A DNA stretch of 8,209 bases from Candidatus Zixiibacteriota bacterium (lineage in GTDB: Bacteria > Zixibacteria > MSB-5A5 > GN15 > FEB-12): positions 1 to 8,209 of the forward strand of contig JAUVAR010000107.1 of NCBI GenBank assembly GCA_030591625.1, in the 5' to 3' direction. This document shows, piece by piece, positions 1 through 6,431 of the stretch. The position numbers were made by a program, and so were the translations under genes. The notes beneath the pieces were generated by a model, which searched no databases, was not told the origin of the DNA, and worked only from the letters and a program-made list of their open reading frames with translations. Positions within the stretch are counted from its first letter, which is position 1; each line of letters starts with the position of its first letter.

Positions 1-341
1 GGATGGGTGTTACTGTCGAAAATCATCACTATCGCTATCGCATTAACGACCTTCGCAAGACCAAAGCTGCGGTTAAGTTCCTTTCACTCGAGCCATTAAT
101 AGGCAGGTTGGGGAAACTTAATTTGTCAAAAATTGACTGGGCAATTGTTGGTGGAGAGTCAGGGCCGGGTGCTCGTCCAATGCAGGAAGAATGGGCTCTT
201 GATATCCAGCGACAATGTAAAGAGCAAGGGACAGCCTTTTTCTTCAAGCAATGGGGTGGAGTCAATAAGAAGAAAACCGGGCGTTTGCTTAAAGGTCGTA
301 CCTGGGACGAAATGCCAACTCAGGCTCCAAGTTCTCTTTAG
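1..341 (+). CDS. DUF5131 (phage Gp37/Gp68-like) family protein, C-terminal part, cut by left window edge
   Basis: The visible 112-113 residues match the C-terminal half of the DUF5131 family as I know it: GVTVEN near the left edge, then FLSLEPLIG, DWAIVGGESG, ARPM and FFFKQWGG. The ATG at position 3 is probably internal. The two bases before it fit the end of a TGG codon, and family members read N-x-W-x-G-V-T-V-E-N here, so the gene begins outside the window. Full-length members carry an N-terminal Cys-x3-Cys-x2-Cys motif like that of radical SAM enzymes, and are often next to a 'three-Cys-motif partner' gene (TcmP); neither can be seen here. The family is common in phages, mobile elements and defence-like islands, and its reaction is not established. 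The gene stops at TAG 339-341, directly at a strong terminator, so it is transcriptionally separate from pdxT. The family call is fairly sure; the function is unknown. Confidence 0.85.
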   Translation, partial: MGVTVENHHYRYRINDLRKTKAAVKFLSLEPLIGRLGKLNLSKIDWAIVGGESGPGARPMQEEWALDIQRQCKEQGTAFFFKQWGGVNKKKTGRLLKGRTWDEMPTQAPSSL

Positions 342-362
342 CCCGCACTCGCGGGCTTTTTT
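340..362 (+). terminator. Rho-independent terminator after the DUF5131 gene
   Basis: A perfect GC-only stem GCCCGC (341-346) / GCGGGC (351-356), with loop ACTC, is followed by six T (357-362). A340-T357 can add a seventh pair. The last base of the TAG stop codon is the first base of the GC stem, so there is no 3' UTR between gene and terminator. Confidence 0.92.
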
Positions 363-384
363 ATTCGCCTATTAATGATAGAGT

Positions 385-415
385 TTGACAATTGGGCTCA
401 AGAACAGCTTATATC
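385..415 (+). promoter_or_regulatory. Candidate sigma-70-type promoter for pdxT and the following genes
   Basis: A perfect TTGACA (385-390) lies just downstream of the terminator. A TATATC box (410-415, 4 of 6 matches to TATAAT) follows after 19 bases, which is one or two more than ideal. The position between a terminator and the first gene of a co-directional run supports it. The weak -10 box and long spacer keep confidence low. Confidence 0.4.
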
Positions 416-449
416 CTATTAATATGTATAACTATATGACTGCTAAAAT

Positions 450-1037
450 ATGAATAAAGCTAACCCAACTATCGGTCTCCTTGCTTTGCAGGGTGATTAT
501 GAACTGCACGAAATCCAGCTTAACAATTTAGGGCTCAAACATAAAAGAGTCAGGCTGCCTTCGGATTTTGAGGGGATTGATGCCCTGATATTCCCCGGTG
601 GCGAGTCAACGACGATGAATATCCTGATCGATAGGTTCCAGATGAGAGAGCCACTTATTGATTTCTCAAAATCATTTCCGATTTATGGAACTTGCGCAGG
701 TATGATCCTGTTATCAAAAGAGATCGAAGGAAATCAGGCCGGTGTGAAACCACTCGGACTGATCGATATCACCGTTTTGAGAAATGGTTATGGAAGACAG
801 CTCTTTTCGTTTGAGGCTGATATAGATGTTGAATTGGGAAATAGCACAGAAAAAGTCCACGCCTCGTTTATTCGTGCACCGAAAGTTACTCGAGTTGGCG
901 CGGGGGTGGAAATTCTTGCTCGATATAATGATGAACCGGTTATGGTCTCTTCAGGTAATATCCTCGCAGCATCTTTTCACTCCGAGACCGAAGATAACTC
1001 ATCCCTTTTGGCATGGTTTATCCGTAAGTTTTTGTAG
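450..1037 (+). CDS. pdxT: Pyridoxal 5'-phosphate synthase, glutaminase subunit PdxT
   Basis: PdxT hydrolyses glutamine and channels the ammonia to PdxS, which builds pyridoxal phosphate from ribose 5-phosphate and glyceraldehyde 3-phosphate (DXP-independent route, cytoplasm). The 195-residue length is typical. Visible motifs are GLLALQGD near the N-terminus (9-16), the oxyanion-loop motif PGGEST (49-54), the nucleophile Cys82 in GTCAGM, the family signature GYGRQ with FIRAP (140-144), and the His177/Glu179 pair in SFHSE. The usual FHPE motif is FHSE here; both catalytic residues are kept. The ATG at 450 has no clear Shine-Dalgarno sequence, but MNKANPTIGLLALQG is the normal N-terminal layout. 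The usual partner gene pdxS is absent: DUF5131 lies upstream behind a terminator, and lipA follows after 50 bases. The family call is very secure. Confidence 0.96.
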   Translation: MNKANPTIGLLALQGDYELHEIQLNNLGLKHKRVRLPSDFEGIDALIFPGGESTTMNILIDRFQMREPLIDFSKSFPIYGTCAGMILLSKEIEGNQAGVKPLGLIDITVLRNGYGRQLFSFEADIDVELGNSTEKVHASFIRAPKVTRVGAGVEILARYNDEPVMVSSGNILAASFHSETEDNSSLLAWFIRKFL

Positions 1038-1087
1038 GAACTGAGTAATTTATAAAGTATAGTTCATGGATTGATAAAGTCTTTGTT

Positions 1088-2029
1088 ATGCAAATAGAAA
1101 TAGCTCAAATAAAAATATCCGATTCGACCAAAATGAAGGTTTCGGAGCGGATGAAAGTTCCACATCAGCGATTACCTGAGTGGATTAAAATCAAACCGAT
1201 CGAAAATGAAAATTATGTTCGGGTGAGACGTATTCTCGCCGAGAACAACCTTCACTCGGTTTGTCAGGAGGCAAGTTGCCCCAATATTCGGGAATGTTTT
1301 GGTGAGGGAACTGCAACATTCATGATTTTGGGCAAGTACTGCACTAGAAATTGCAATTTTTGTGATGTTTTACACGGATTGCCAAAAGGGCTCGATAAAG
1401 ATGAACCATTGCGTTTGGCCCGCGTTGTTAGTAAATTAGGACTAAAACAGGTGGTGATCACATCGGTCACCAGAGATGACCTGCCTGATGGAGGAGCTAC
1501 TACATTTGCCCGGACTGTAGAGCTTCTCCGAGGGCGGGATAAAGAGATCAAGATCGAATTACTAATTCCTGATCTGGCGGGGCGTAAAGAATCAATTGAC
1601 ATTATTTTGGAAGCTGGAGCTGATGTGTTTGGACATAATGTCGAAACAGTCGCTCGTTTGCATAAACGAGTTCGCGGTGTGGCCAAATTAGATCGTTCAT
1701 TGTCAGTTCTCAGACAAGCTGCAGAGCACTATAAAAAGCCAGTTGTCAAAACTGGAATTATGGTTGGGCTTGGTGAAACCGAAAGTGAACTTGTGGAACT
1801 AATGGAACAATCGTATGCGTCGGGTGTCGAAATTATAACGATTGGTCAATACTTGAGACCATCATTGGCACATCTTCCGGTTGAAAAGTTTTATACACCG
1901 GATGAATTTAAGAATCTGGCCAAACTTGGCCGTCAGATAGGTCTTGCTCATGTCGAGGCAGGTCCACTCGTTCGCAGTTCGTATAAAGCGTTCAATCAAT
2001 CGAAATCATTGCTTGGAGAAAGATGCTAA
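1088..2029 (+). CDS. lipA: Lipoyl synthase LipA (radical SAM)
   Basis: LipA inserts two sulfurs at C6 and C8 of protein-bound octanoyl groups, giving the lipoyl cofactor of 2-oxoacid dehydrogenases and the glycine cleavage H protein. Both [4Fe-4S] sites are visible: the auxiliary cluster motif C-x4-C-x5-C (Cys59, Cys64, Cys70, in CQEASCPNIREC) and the radical SAM motif C-x3-C-x2-C (Cys85, Cys89, Cys92, in CTRNCNFC). The family motif ITSVTRDDLPDGG is at about 124-136, and the C-terminal RSSY (296-299) supplies the serine that ligates the auxiliary cluster. At 313 residues it is of usual length. The start is uncertain. ATG 1088 has no good ribosome site. ATG 1151 (residue 22, just before PHQRLPEWIK, where the family core begins) has AAGGT about 10 bases upstream and would give 292 residues. 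No lipB or lplA is in view. The gene overlaps ispH by 7 bases. Confidence 0.97.
   Translation: MQIEIAQIKISDSTKMKVSERMKVPHQRLPEWIKIKPIENENYVRVRRILAENNLHSVCQEASCPNIRECFGEGTATFMILGKYCTRNCNFCDVLHGLPKGLDKDEPLRLARVVSKLGLKQVVITSVTRDDLPDGGATTFARTVELLRGRDKEIKIELLIPDLAGRKESIDIILEAGADVFGHNVETVARLHKRVRGVAKLDRSLSVLRQAAEHYKKPVVKTGIMVGLGETESELVELMEQSYASGVEIITIGQYLRPSLAHLPVEKFYTPDEFKNLAKLGRQIGLAHVEAGPLVRSSYKAFNQSKSLLGERC
2015..2018 (+). promoter_or_regulatory. Ribosome binding site of ispH inside the lipA 3' end
   Basis: GGAG lies four bases before the ispH ATG (2023), within the last codons of lipA. Together with the ATGCTAA overlap (2023-2029) it fixes the ispH start and implies translational coupling. 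Confidence 0.6.
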
Positions 2030-2943
2030 AGAAGATAATAATCGCTCGTAGTTATGGGTTCTGCATGGGTGTTAAGCGTGCTATTAATGTAGCATCAGAA
2101 ACATCGGCAGCAGCAAACGAAAAAGTAACGATCCTAAATGAGATTGTTCATAACGAAGCGGTCGTTGAAAGATTTCGCAAGGAAGGGGTTGGTCAGGTTC
2201 TGAATGTTAGCGATGTTAACGAAGGAACTTTGATTATTTCTGCCCATGGTGTTGCTCCGGCCGTTATTGAAGAAGCCAAATCGAAGGGGCTCAATGTTGT
2301 TGATGCTACCTGTCCCCTGGTGACACGAATTTATGAGATTATTCAAAAGGTCGTTGCTAAAGGTTATCATGTAATTCATTTCGGTGATCCTAAACATGAT
2401 GAAACTATGGGAGTAGTTGGTCATGCCCCGGATCGAATAACTGTTGTTTCTGATATTTCGGAACTCGAAAATCTTCCTGTATGGGATAATAGAAAGCTCG
2501 CGTTAACGATTCAGACAACATCAAGTATGGATGAAGCAGAAGAATTTCAAAAAGCGGCTGAAGTAAAATGGCCACATTTAAAAGTATTTGAATCAATATG
2601 TAATGCTACAACTCAACGCCAGAGTGCGATTCGTGATCTTGCGCCGAATGTAGATATGATTTTAGTTGTCGGTTCAACTACGTCGGCTAATTCAAAACGT
2701 CTTGCCTTGATAGCTGATTCAATTTGCGGAAATGGTCGTTTGATTGGCACTGCGGATGAAATAGATAACAGCTGGTTTAACAATGGACAGAAAATTAACT
2801 CGGTCGGGCTTTCTGCGGGTGCATCAACTCCGGAATTTCTTGTTAATGAAGTGATTGACCGTCTTGTGGATATTTCGGGTGGGGAAGTGGAAGTGATTCA
2901 GCAGGAAAAAACCAAAAAGAACAGGGCGACTGAACTTAAATAG
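2023..2943 (+). CDS. ispH: 4-hydroxy-3-methylbut-2-enyl diphosphate reductase IspH (LytB)
   Basis: IspH is the last enzyme of the MEP pathway. It reduces HMBPP to IPP and DMAPP with a [4Fe-4S] cluster, in the cytoplasm. The three cluster cysteines are Cys14 (GFCMGVKRA), Cys97 (DATCPLV) and Cys193 (ICNATTQRQ). The diphosphate-binding histidines are His43 (IVHNEAV), His75 (SAHGV) and His125, and the proton-donating glutamate is Glu127. QTTSS (164-168), S-A-N-S (221-224) and AGASTPE (265-271) complete the substrate site. The usual H-P-E-V is H-D-E-T here (125-128), keeping the functional His and Glu. Length 306 is typical. The C-terminal end (about 295-306) is a charged Lys/Arg-rich tail. The start at 2023 is supported by GGAG at 2015-2018 and by the overlap with lipA, so the two are surely co-transcribed. 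ccmF follows after 59 bases. Confidence 0.97.
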   Translation: MLKKIIIARSYGFCMGVKRAINVASETSAAANEKVTILNEIVHNEAVVERFRKEGVGQVLNVSDVNEGTLIISAHGVAPAVIEEAKSKGLNVVDATCPLVTRIYEIIQKVVAKGYHVIHFGDPKHDETMGVVGHAPDRITVVSDISELENLPVWDNRKLALTIQTTSSMDEAEEFQKAAEVKWPHLKVFESICNATTQRQSAIRDLAPNVDMILVVGSTTSANSKRLALIADSICGNGRLIGTADEIDNSWFNNGQKINSVGLSAGASTPEFLVNEVIDRLVDISGGEVEVIQQEKTKKNRATELK

Positions 2944-2963
2944 AAATTGGAATTCTATTTTTG
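2938..2963 (+). repeat. AT-rich inverted repeat at the ispH stop, possible weak terminator or attenuator
   Basis: AAATAGAA (2938-2945) and TTCTATTT (2953-2960) form a perfect 8-pair stem with a 7-base loop, running into a T tract (2958-2962). It spans the ispH stop codon (TAG 2941-2943). Only one pair is G-C, so the hairpin should be weak. It could be a leaky terminator, a 3'-end stabiliser or chance in AT-rich DNA. Confidence 0.3.
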
Positions 2964-2992
2964 TTGGTTATGTCCTGATATTTTTTAAGGAC

Positions 2993-2996
2993 GGAG
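2993..2996 (+). promoter_or_regulatory. Ribosome binding site of ccmF
   Basis: GGAG lies six bases before ATG 3003, an ideal spacing. A second SD-like AAGGA (2987-2991) lies just upstream and could pair with GTCCT at 2972-2976. This is the clearest ribosome site in the window and supports the start at 3003. Confidence 0.75.
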
Positions 2997-3002
2997 TATC
3001 TC

Positions 3003-5264
3003 ATGGCCAGTACTGGCGAGTTTTTAATATTTGCATCATTATTATCTATTGTTGCATCGGCGGGAGTGTATGTTTTCGTTTGGCGCGGGATGGAAACCCT
3101 GCGAAGCCTGGCGAGGAATCTATATTATCTTTCGGCAACTTTGATAGTTAGTGCAATATCAATATTATTGTATTTGATATTAACCCACGATTTTTCTGTC
3201 GCTTATGTATATCAGTATTCATCGACTGATCTTCCCCTCGATTATTTGATTTCAACTCTTTGGGGAGGGCAGGAAGGTACATTCCTGCTTTGGGTATTCT
3301 TCACTTCAATACTTGGGCTTATCATGATGCGTACTGCCGGCAAGTTTGAAGCTGGTAATATGTTTTTTCTGAATCTTTTTATTCTATCAGTAATTTTAAT
3401 TCTAATCAAGAAGTCACCATTTGAACTATTAGATGGTGTGCCAATAGAGGGGAATGGACTTAATCCCTTGCTTCAGAATTACTGGATGGTAATTCATCCA
3501 CCGATCATGTTCTGGGGATTCTCTGGCGTTGTTATTCCGTTTTGTTTTGCGATGACCGCACTGGTTGAAAAAAAATATATGCTGTGGGCCGAGGCGGCTC
3601 GCAGGTGGACTCTCTTTGCGTGGGTAGCACTTGGTGTTTCGCTCATCATGGGTGGCTACTGGGCGTACGAAACACTCGGTTGGGGTGGGTTCTGGGCATG
3701 GGACCCGGTTGAAAATTCATCGTTGATTCCATGGTTATTTTTGACAACACAAGTGCATGCACTCTTTATAAAGCGTAAGCGCGGTGGATTAATGCGCTTC
3801 TCGTTGATATCTGCCTGTTTGACTTTTTGGTCAGTTCTCTACGGGACATTTTTAACTCGTTCGGGAGTGCTTGCAGATTTCTCTGTTCATTCATTTGTAG
3901 ATTTGGGGATCAATCAGTTTCTAATTGGAGGTTTGTTCTTCTTTTTAACTCTTGGAATCAGTCTGCTGGTTTCCCGGTGGAAGCAAATCCCTAAAAATGA
4001 ATCCTATTCAAAAGTTGGTTCACGATCATACCTTGTATCGCTGGGAGTGGTCGTTTTATTCCTCGGGGGTCTGCTTGTTCTATTGGGGACATCGGCACCA
4101 CTATTGACAAGAATAAATGAGAACCCATCGAATGTTGGCTTGCCATATTACTTTGCAACGATGACTCCAATCGCAGTAGCTGTGCTTCTATTGTTAGGGC
4201 TTTTTCCATCTTATCGCTGGAATGAAGGTGTTTCACGCTGGTCACTTATGATAACAGGTGCTTCTGGTGCGTTGATTACGATAATAGCTTTGATTGTGAC
4301 AGGTGTGACAACCGACATTGCATATTTACTTTTGTTTGGGTTTGCTGTCTGGGCTTTGATATCGAATGGATATGCGTTTGGGTCGGGTCTTTTAGAACGT
4401 AAATTTAAACCAGCTTATATTGCCCATATAGGTCTGGCAGTTTGTTTAACAGGAGCGACAACATCGGCAGGATTTTCATCGAGCTATGTTGCGACTCTTA
4501 CCCTTGATCGTCCTGTTTATGCGATGGGTTATGATGTAAACTTTACTGATATAGTGCCTACCGAGAAAGGGTTCGACTGTCATGTGGAATTCAGCTCAGA
4601 AGATGATAAATTTGTTGCTGTGCTGCCTCATGAATTCCCCAAGAATTCAGAAGGTGTGATGAAGAGACCGTATGTTGAAAATTATCTCGATCATGATTTC
4701 TATATCGCTCCCAATAGTTTCAGGCCTGCGGAAACAACCGATCCCGGTGAATTAATGTTGATCAAAGGTGAATCGAAGCAGGTTGGAAAATATAAGATCG
4801 AATTTGTTGATTATGATTTTACCGGCCATGATGAAACAGAACTCTCGGTTGCTGCAAATCTTCTGATTAGCTGGGATGGTAAGACCGAAAAACTGGCTCC
4901 ATCTCTCTCCTCGGTGGGAGTTAATATTACTCCTATACCGGTTAGTTTTGATGAAGGGTTAACAACTATCGAAGTTGCTGGTGTGTTACCCGAAACGGGT
5001 GGAGTTGTTTTGCAGGTAACAGGTGATCAGGTTCCGCCTGCAGCTTCAATCCCTGCGGTATTGGTTGTAGAGCTCTCTCGTAAACCATGGATAATTCTAT
5101 TTTGGCTTGGTACTTTTCTTATGTTCTTGGGTGGTGGTTTGAGCATGGTCAAGAAGAAAAAGAAAGTAGCCTCTACAGGCACTACCAATGTTCAAGGAGA
5201 GCCAGCAGCTACAAGTACAGGGTCATCTTCGCCAACTACAGCAACAGCGTATTTTTCGAAGTAG
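3003..5264 (+). CDS. ccmF: Cytochrome c haem lyase subunit CcmF (c-type cytochrome maturation, System I)
   Basis: CcmF is a polytopic inner-membrane protein that takes haem from holo-CcmE and, with CcmH, attaches it to CxxCH motifs of apocytochromes outside the membrane. The WWD haem-binding segment is plain at about 226-244 (WGGFWAWDPVEN, then PWL). The four conserved histidines can be placed: His165 (VIHPP) and His296 (SVHSF) as the periplasmic pair, and His252 (QVHALF) and His475 (AHIGLAV) as the transmembrane pair that ligates haem b. Many hydrophobic segments run from residue 5 to about 495. A soluble, probably periplasmic domain spans about 500-690, and a last membrane helix lies at about 695-715. 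A Lys run (717-721) and a Ser/Thr/Ala-rich low-complexity tail follow. At 753 residues it is longer than typical CcmF (about 640-660); the excess lies in the soluble domain and tail. No ccmE, ccmG or ccmH is in view. NrfE/CcmC-type relatives are less likely given length and histidine set. Confidence 0.93.
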   Translation: MASTGEFLIFASLLSIVASAGVYVFVWRGMETLRSLARNLYYLSATLIVSAISILLYLILTHDFSVAYVYQYSSTDLPLDYLISTLWGGQEGTFLLWVFFTSILGLIMMRTAGKFEAGNMFFLNLFILSVILILIKKSPFELLDGVPIEGNGLNPLLQNYWMVIHPPIMFWGFSGVVIPFCFAMTALVEKKYMLWAEAARRWTLFAWVALGVSLIMGGYWAYETLGWGGFWAWDPVENSSLIPWLFLTTQVHALFIKRKRGGLMRFSLISACLTFWSVLYGTFLTRSGVLADFSVHSFVDLGINQFLIGGLFFFLTLGISLLVSRWKQIPKNESYSKVGSRSYLVSLGVVVLFLGGLLVLLGTSAPLLTRINENPSNVGLPYYFATMTPIAVAVLLLLGLFPSYRWNEGVSRWSLMITGASGALITIIALIVTGVTTDIAYLLLFGFAVWALISNGYAFGSGLLERKFKPAYIAHIGLAVCLTGATTSAGFSSSYVATLTLDRPVYAMGYDVNFTDIVPTEKGFDCHVEFSSEDDKFVAVLPHEFPKNSEGVMKRPYVENYLDHDFYIAPNSFRPAETTDPGELMLIKGESKQVGKYKIEFVDYDFTGHDETELSVAANLLISWDGKTEKLAPSLSSVGVNITPIPVSFDEGLTTIEVAGVLPETGGVVLQVTGDQVPPAASIPAVLVVELSRKPWIILFWLGTFLMFLGGGLSMVKKKKKVASTGTTNVQGEPAATSTGSSSPTTATAYFSK

Positions 5265-5282
5265 CAGTCTTCAATTTTCAGA

Positions 5283-5288
5283 TATAAT
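5283..5288 (+). promoter_or_regulatory. Candidate -10 box upstream of the 5387 gene
   Basis: A perfect TATAAT lies in the 122-base gap between ccmF and the next gene, but no convincing -35 box sits 16-18 bases upstream. TATAGT at 5325-5330 is an alternative, also without a good -35. Either would leave a leader of roughly 50-90 bases. Confidence 0.25.
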
Positions 5289-5386
5289 GTTTAATGATTG
5301 TAACTGATAAGATTAAATTCATTCTATAGTCATGAGTGGATGCAAACAACTATCCTGCGAATTAAAATTGCTACACGGTCATTTGT

Positions 5387-6058
5387 ATGCATAGTGAAAA
5401 ATTACGTGGCGACGACTTTGAAATAAAAAAGTCTGGGGTTCGGGTTAATCATAACGAATTATTTAGTGACTTTGATGTTCGTGATCGTGTCGCCTTGTTG
5501 ACTAATGATTTATGCGAGGGGATAGGGGCAGCAAACCTTGTGCTTGCTTATGTGACTGCCTTTTATGATCGATATCGAGCGCAAGCGAATAAATTCAATG
5601 CTTATCCTGAATTCTTTACGATTCTGAGCAGCGCTGACTGTGCCAACTATTCGATGCTTGATATTTGGCCAGAGTATAAACATATCAAAAACCTCGATAA
5701 CAGCAATTCTCGTTTGAAAGCAATCTGTGATAAGGCTGTCAATATCTTAATTGTACCTGAACGACCTCCACATACTATAGATTATGATTCTCATGTTTTA
5801 GATCGTGTCCGTAATAATATTGAACGCTGTTATGTTTACTCATTCGATGGAAAGCCTCGTGGTGCAACTCTTTCGATTGGTTGTTCAAGAGCTATAATCG
5901 GCGGGTGGATCGAAGATGTTTTTGATACATCTATGGACAAAGGAAGTCAGGCTGCAAAAGAAAAACGGACTGAATGGAATCATATTTTAGGTAATGATTC
6001 GAATATTTATCAGTCATACCGCGAAATTGAATTCGACGAAGTTTTGGAACTTGTTTGA
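5387..6058 (+). CDS. Protein of unknown function, 223 residues
   Basis: I do not recognise this family. The frame is fixed: an in-frame TAA at 5363-5365 precedes ATG 5387 with no other ATG between, although no Shine-Dalgarno sequence is visible. The protein looks soluble, with no signal peptide or membrane segment. It has a charged N-terminus (1-35), a probable helix (about 42-68), a probable strand with FFTILSS (76-82), the striking stretch YSMLDIWPEYK (88-98), and a helix-strand unit ending in ILIVPERPP (120-128). A probable beta hairpin, CYVYSFDG...ATLSIGCS (148-167), and an acidic C-terminal region follow. Five cysteines (43, 85, 114, 148, 166) are not arranged in a known metal motif. The alternating helix/strand order suggests an alpha/beta fold. 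Codon use resembles that of the neighbours. It lies 122 bases after ccmF and probably has its own promoter; nothing in the context assigns a role. Confidence 0.75.
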   Translation: MHSEKLRGDDFEIKKSGVRVNHNELFSDFDVRDRVALLTNDLCEGIGAANLVLAYVTAFYDRYRAQANKFNAYPEFFTILSSADCANYSMLDIWPEYKHIKNLDNSNSRLKAICDKAVNILIVPERPPHTIDYDSHVLDRVRNNIERCYVYSFDGKPRGATLSIGCSRAIIGGWIEDVFDTSMDKGSQAAKEKRTEWNHILGNDSNIYQSYREIEFDEVLELV

Positions 6059-6431
6059 ATTGAAATCTATCTTAACGCTTATTATTCTCGGGTATTATTG
6101 AGAAAAATATTGATTGCTACAAGTAAGCATTCAAAAGTGGGTTATATATCGACAAATATGGGTTGATTTAGTTTTCTACCCATTTCCAAAACGAGCCTAA
6201 ACAAACGAATAGGACTAAAATAGTAGGATTTATTTGCTCCTTATTCAATATAATTGAGGAATTGCCGATAGGTAATAGATAGAATGAACTTCTAAAGATA
6301 TTCTGTCAAATCATAGACTGGCAACAACTTTAGGTATCAAGAAGTGATCGTAGAATCAATAATGTTAAAATAAAAATCTTTTTTGTTAAGTCGGGCATTT
6401 CATTTGAATCTGTAAATTTCTGTTAATACTG
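6059..6431 (+). other. AT-rich intergenic stretch without a visible gene
   Basis: This 373-base gap separates the unknown gene from the PAS sensor. I see no ORF of useful length, tRNA or repeat array. It holds a short inverted repeat ATGGGT (6158-6163) / ACCCAT (6178-6183) with a 14-base loop, and TGGGTT occurs twice (6138-6143 and 6159-6164). An A-rich then T-rich run sits at about 6366-6385. The promoter of the sensor gene presumably lies here, but no good -35/-10 pair can be named. There is no strong terminator after 6058. Confidence 0.5.

Noticed and set aside
1264..1686. A 140-codon open frame on the minus strand inside lipA
   Set aside because: It lies opposite a textbook LipA with every cluster cysteine in place; its translation is Ser/Arg/Pro-rich as expected of an antisense shadow, and it has no ribosome site.
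3991..4245. An 84-codon minus-strand frame inside ccmF
   Set aside because: It lies wholly within the conserved CcmF frame and has no family features; it is a shadow.
5257..5275. GAAG ... CTTC at the ccmF end as a terminator
   Set aside because: Four pairs only, with a short and interrupted T stretch; it is not convincing.
6083..6105. TTCTC ... GAGAA hairpin followed by A's after the unknown gene, as a terminator
   Set aside because: The stem has only five pairs with a loop of about ten bases and no T tract on the + strand; it is too weak to call.
6363..6389. A-rich/T-rich inverted stretch before the PAS gene as a regulatory hairpin
   Set aside because: It consists of A and T runs with an almost absent loop and a bulge; it is expected by chance in AT-rich spacer DNA.
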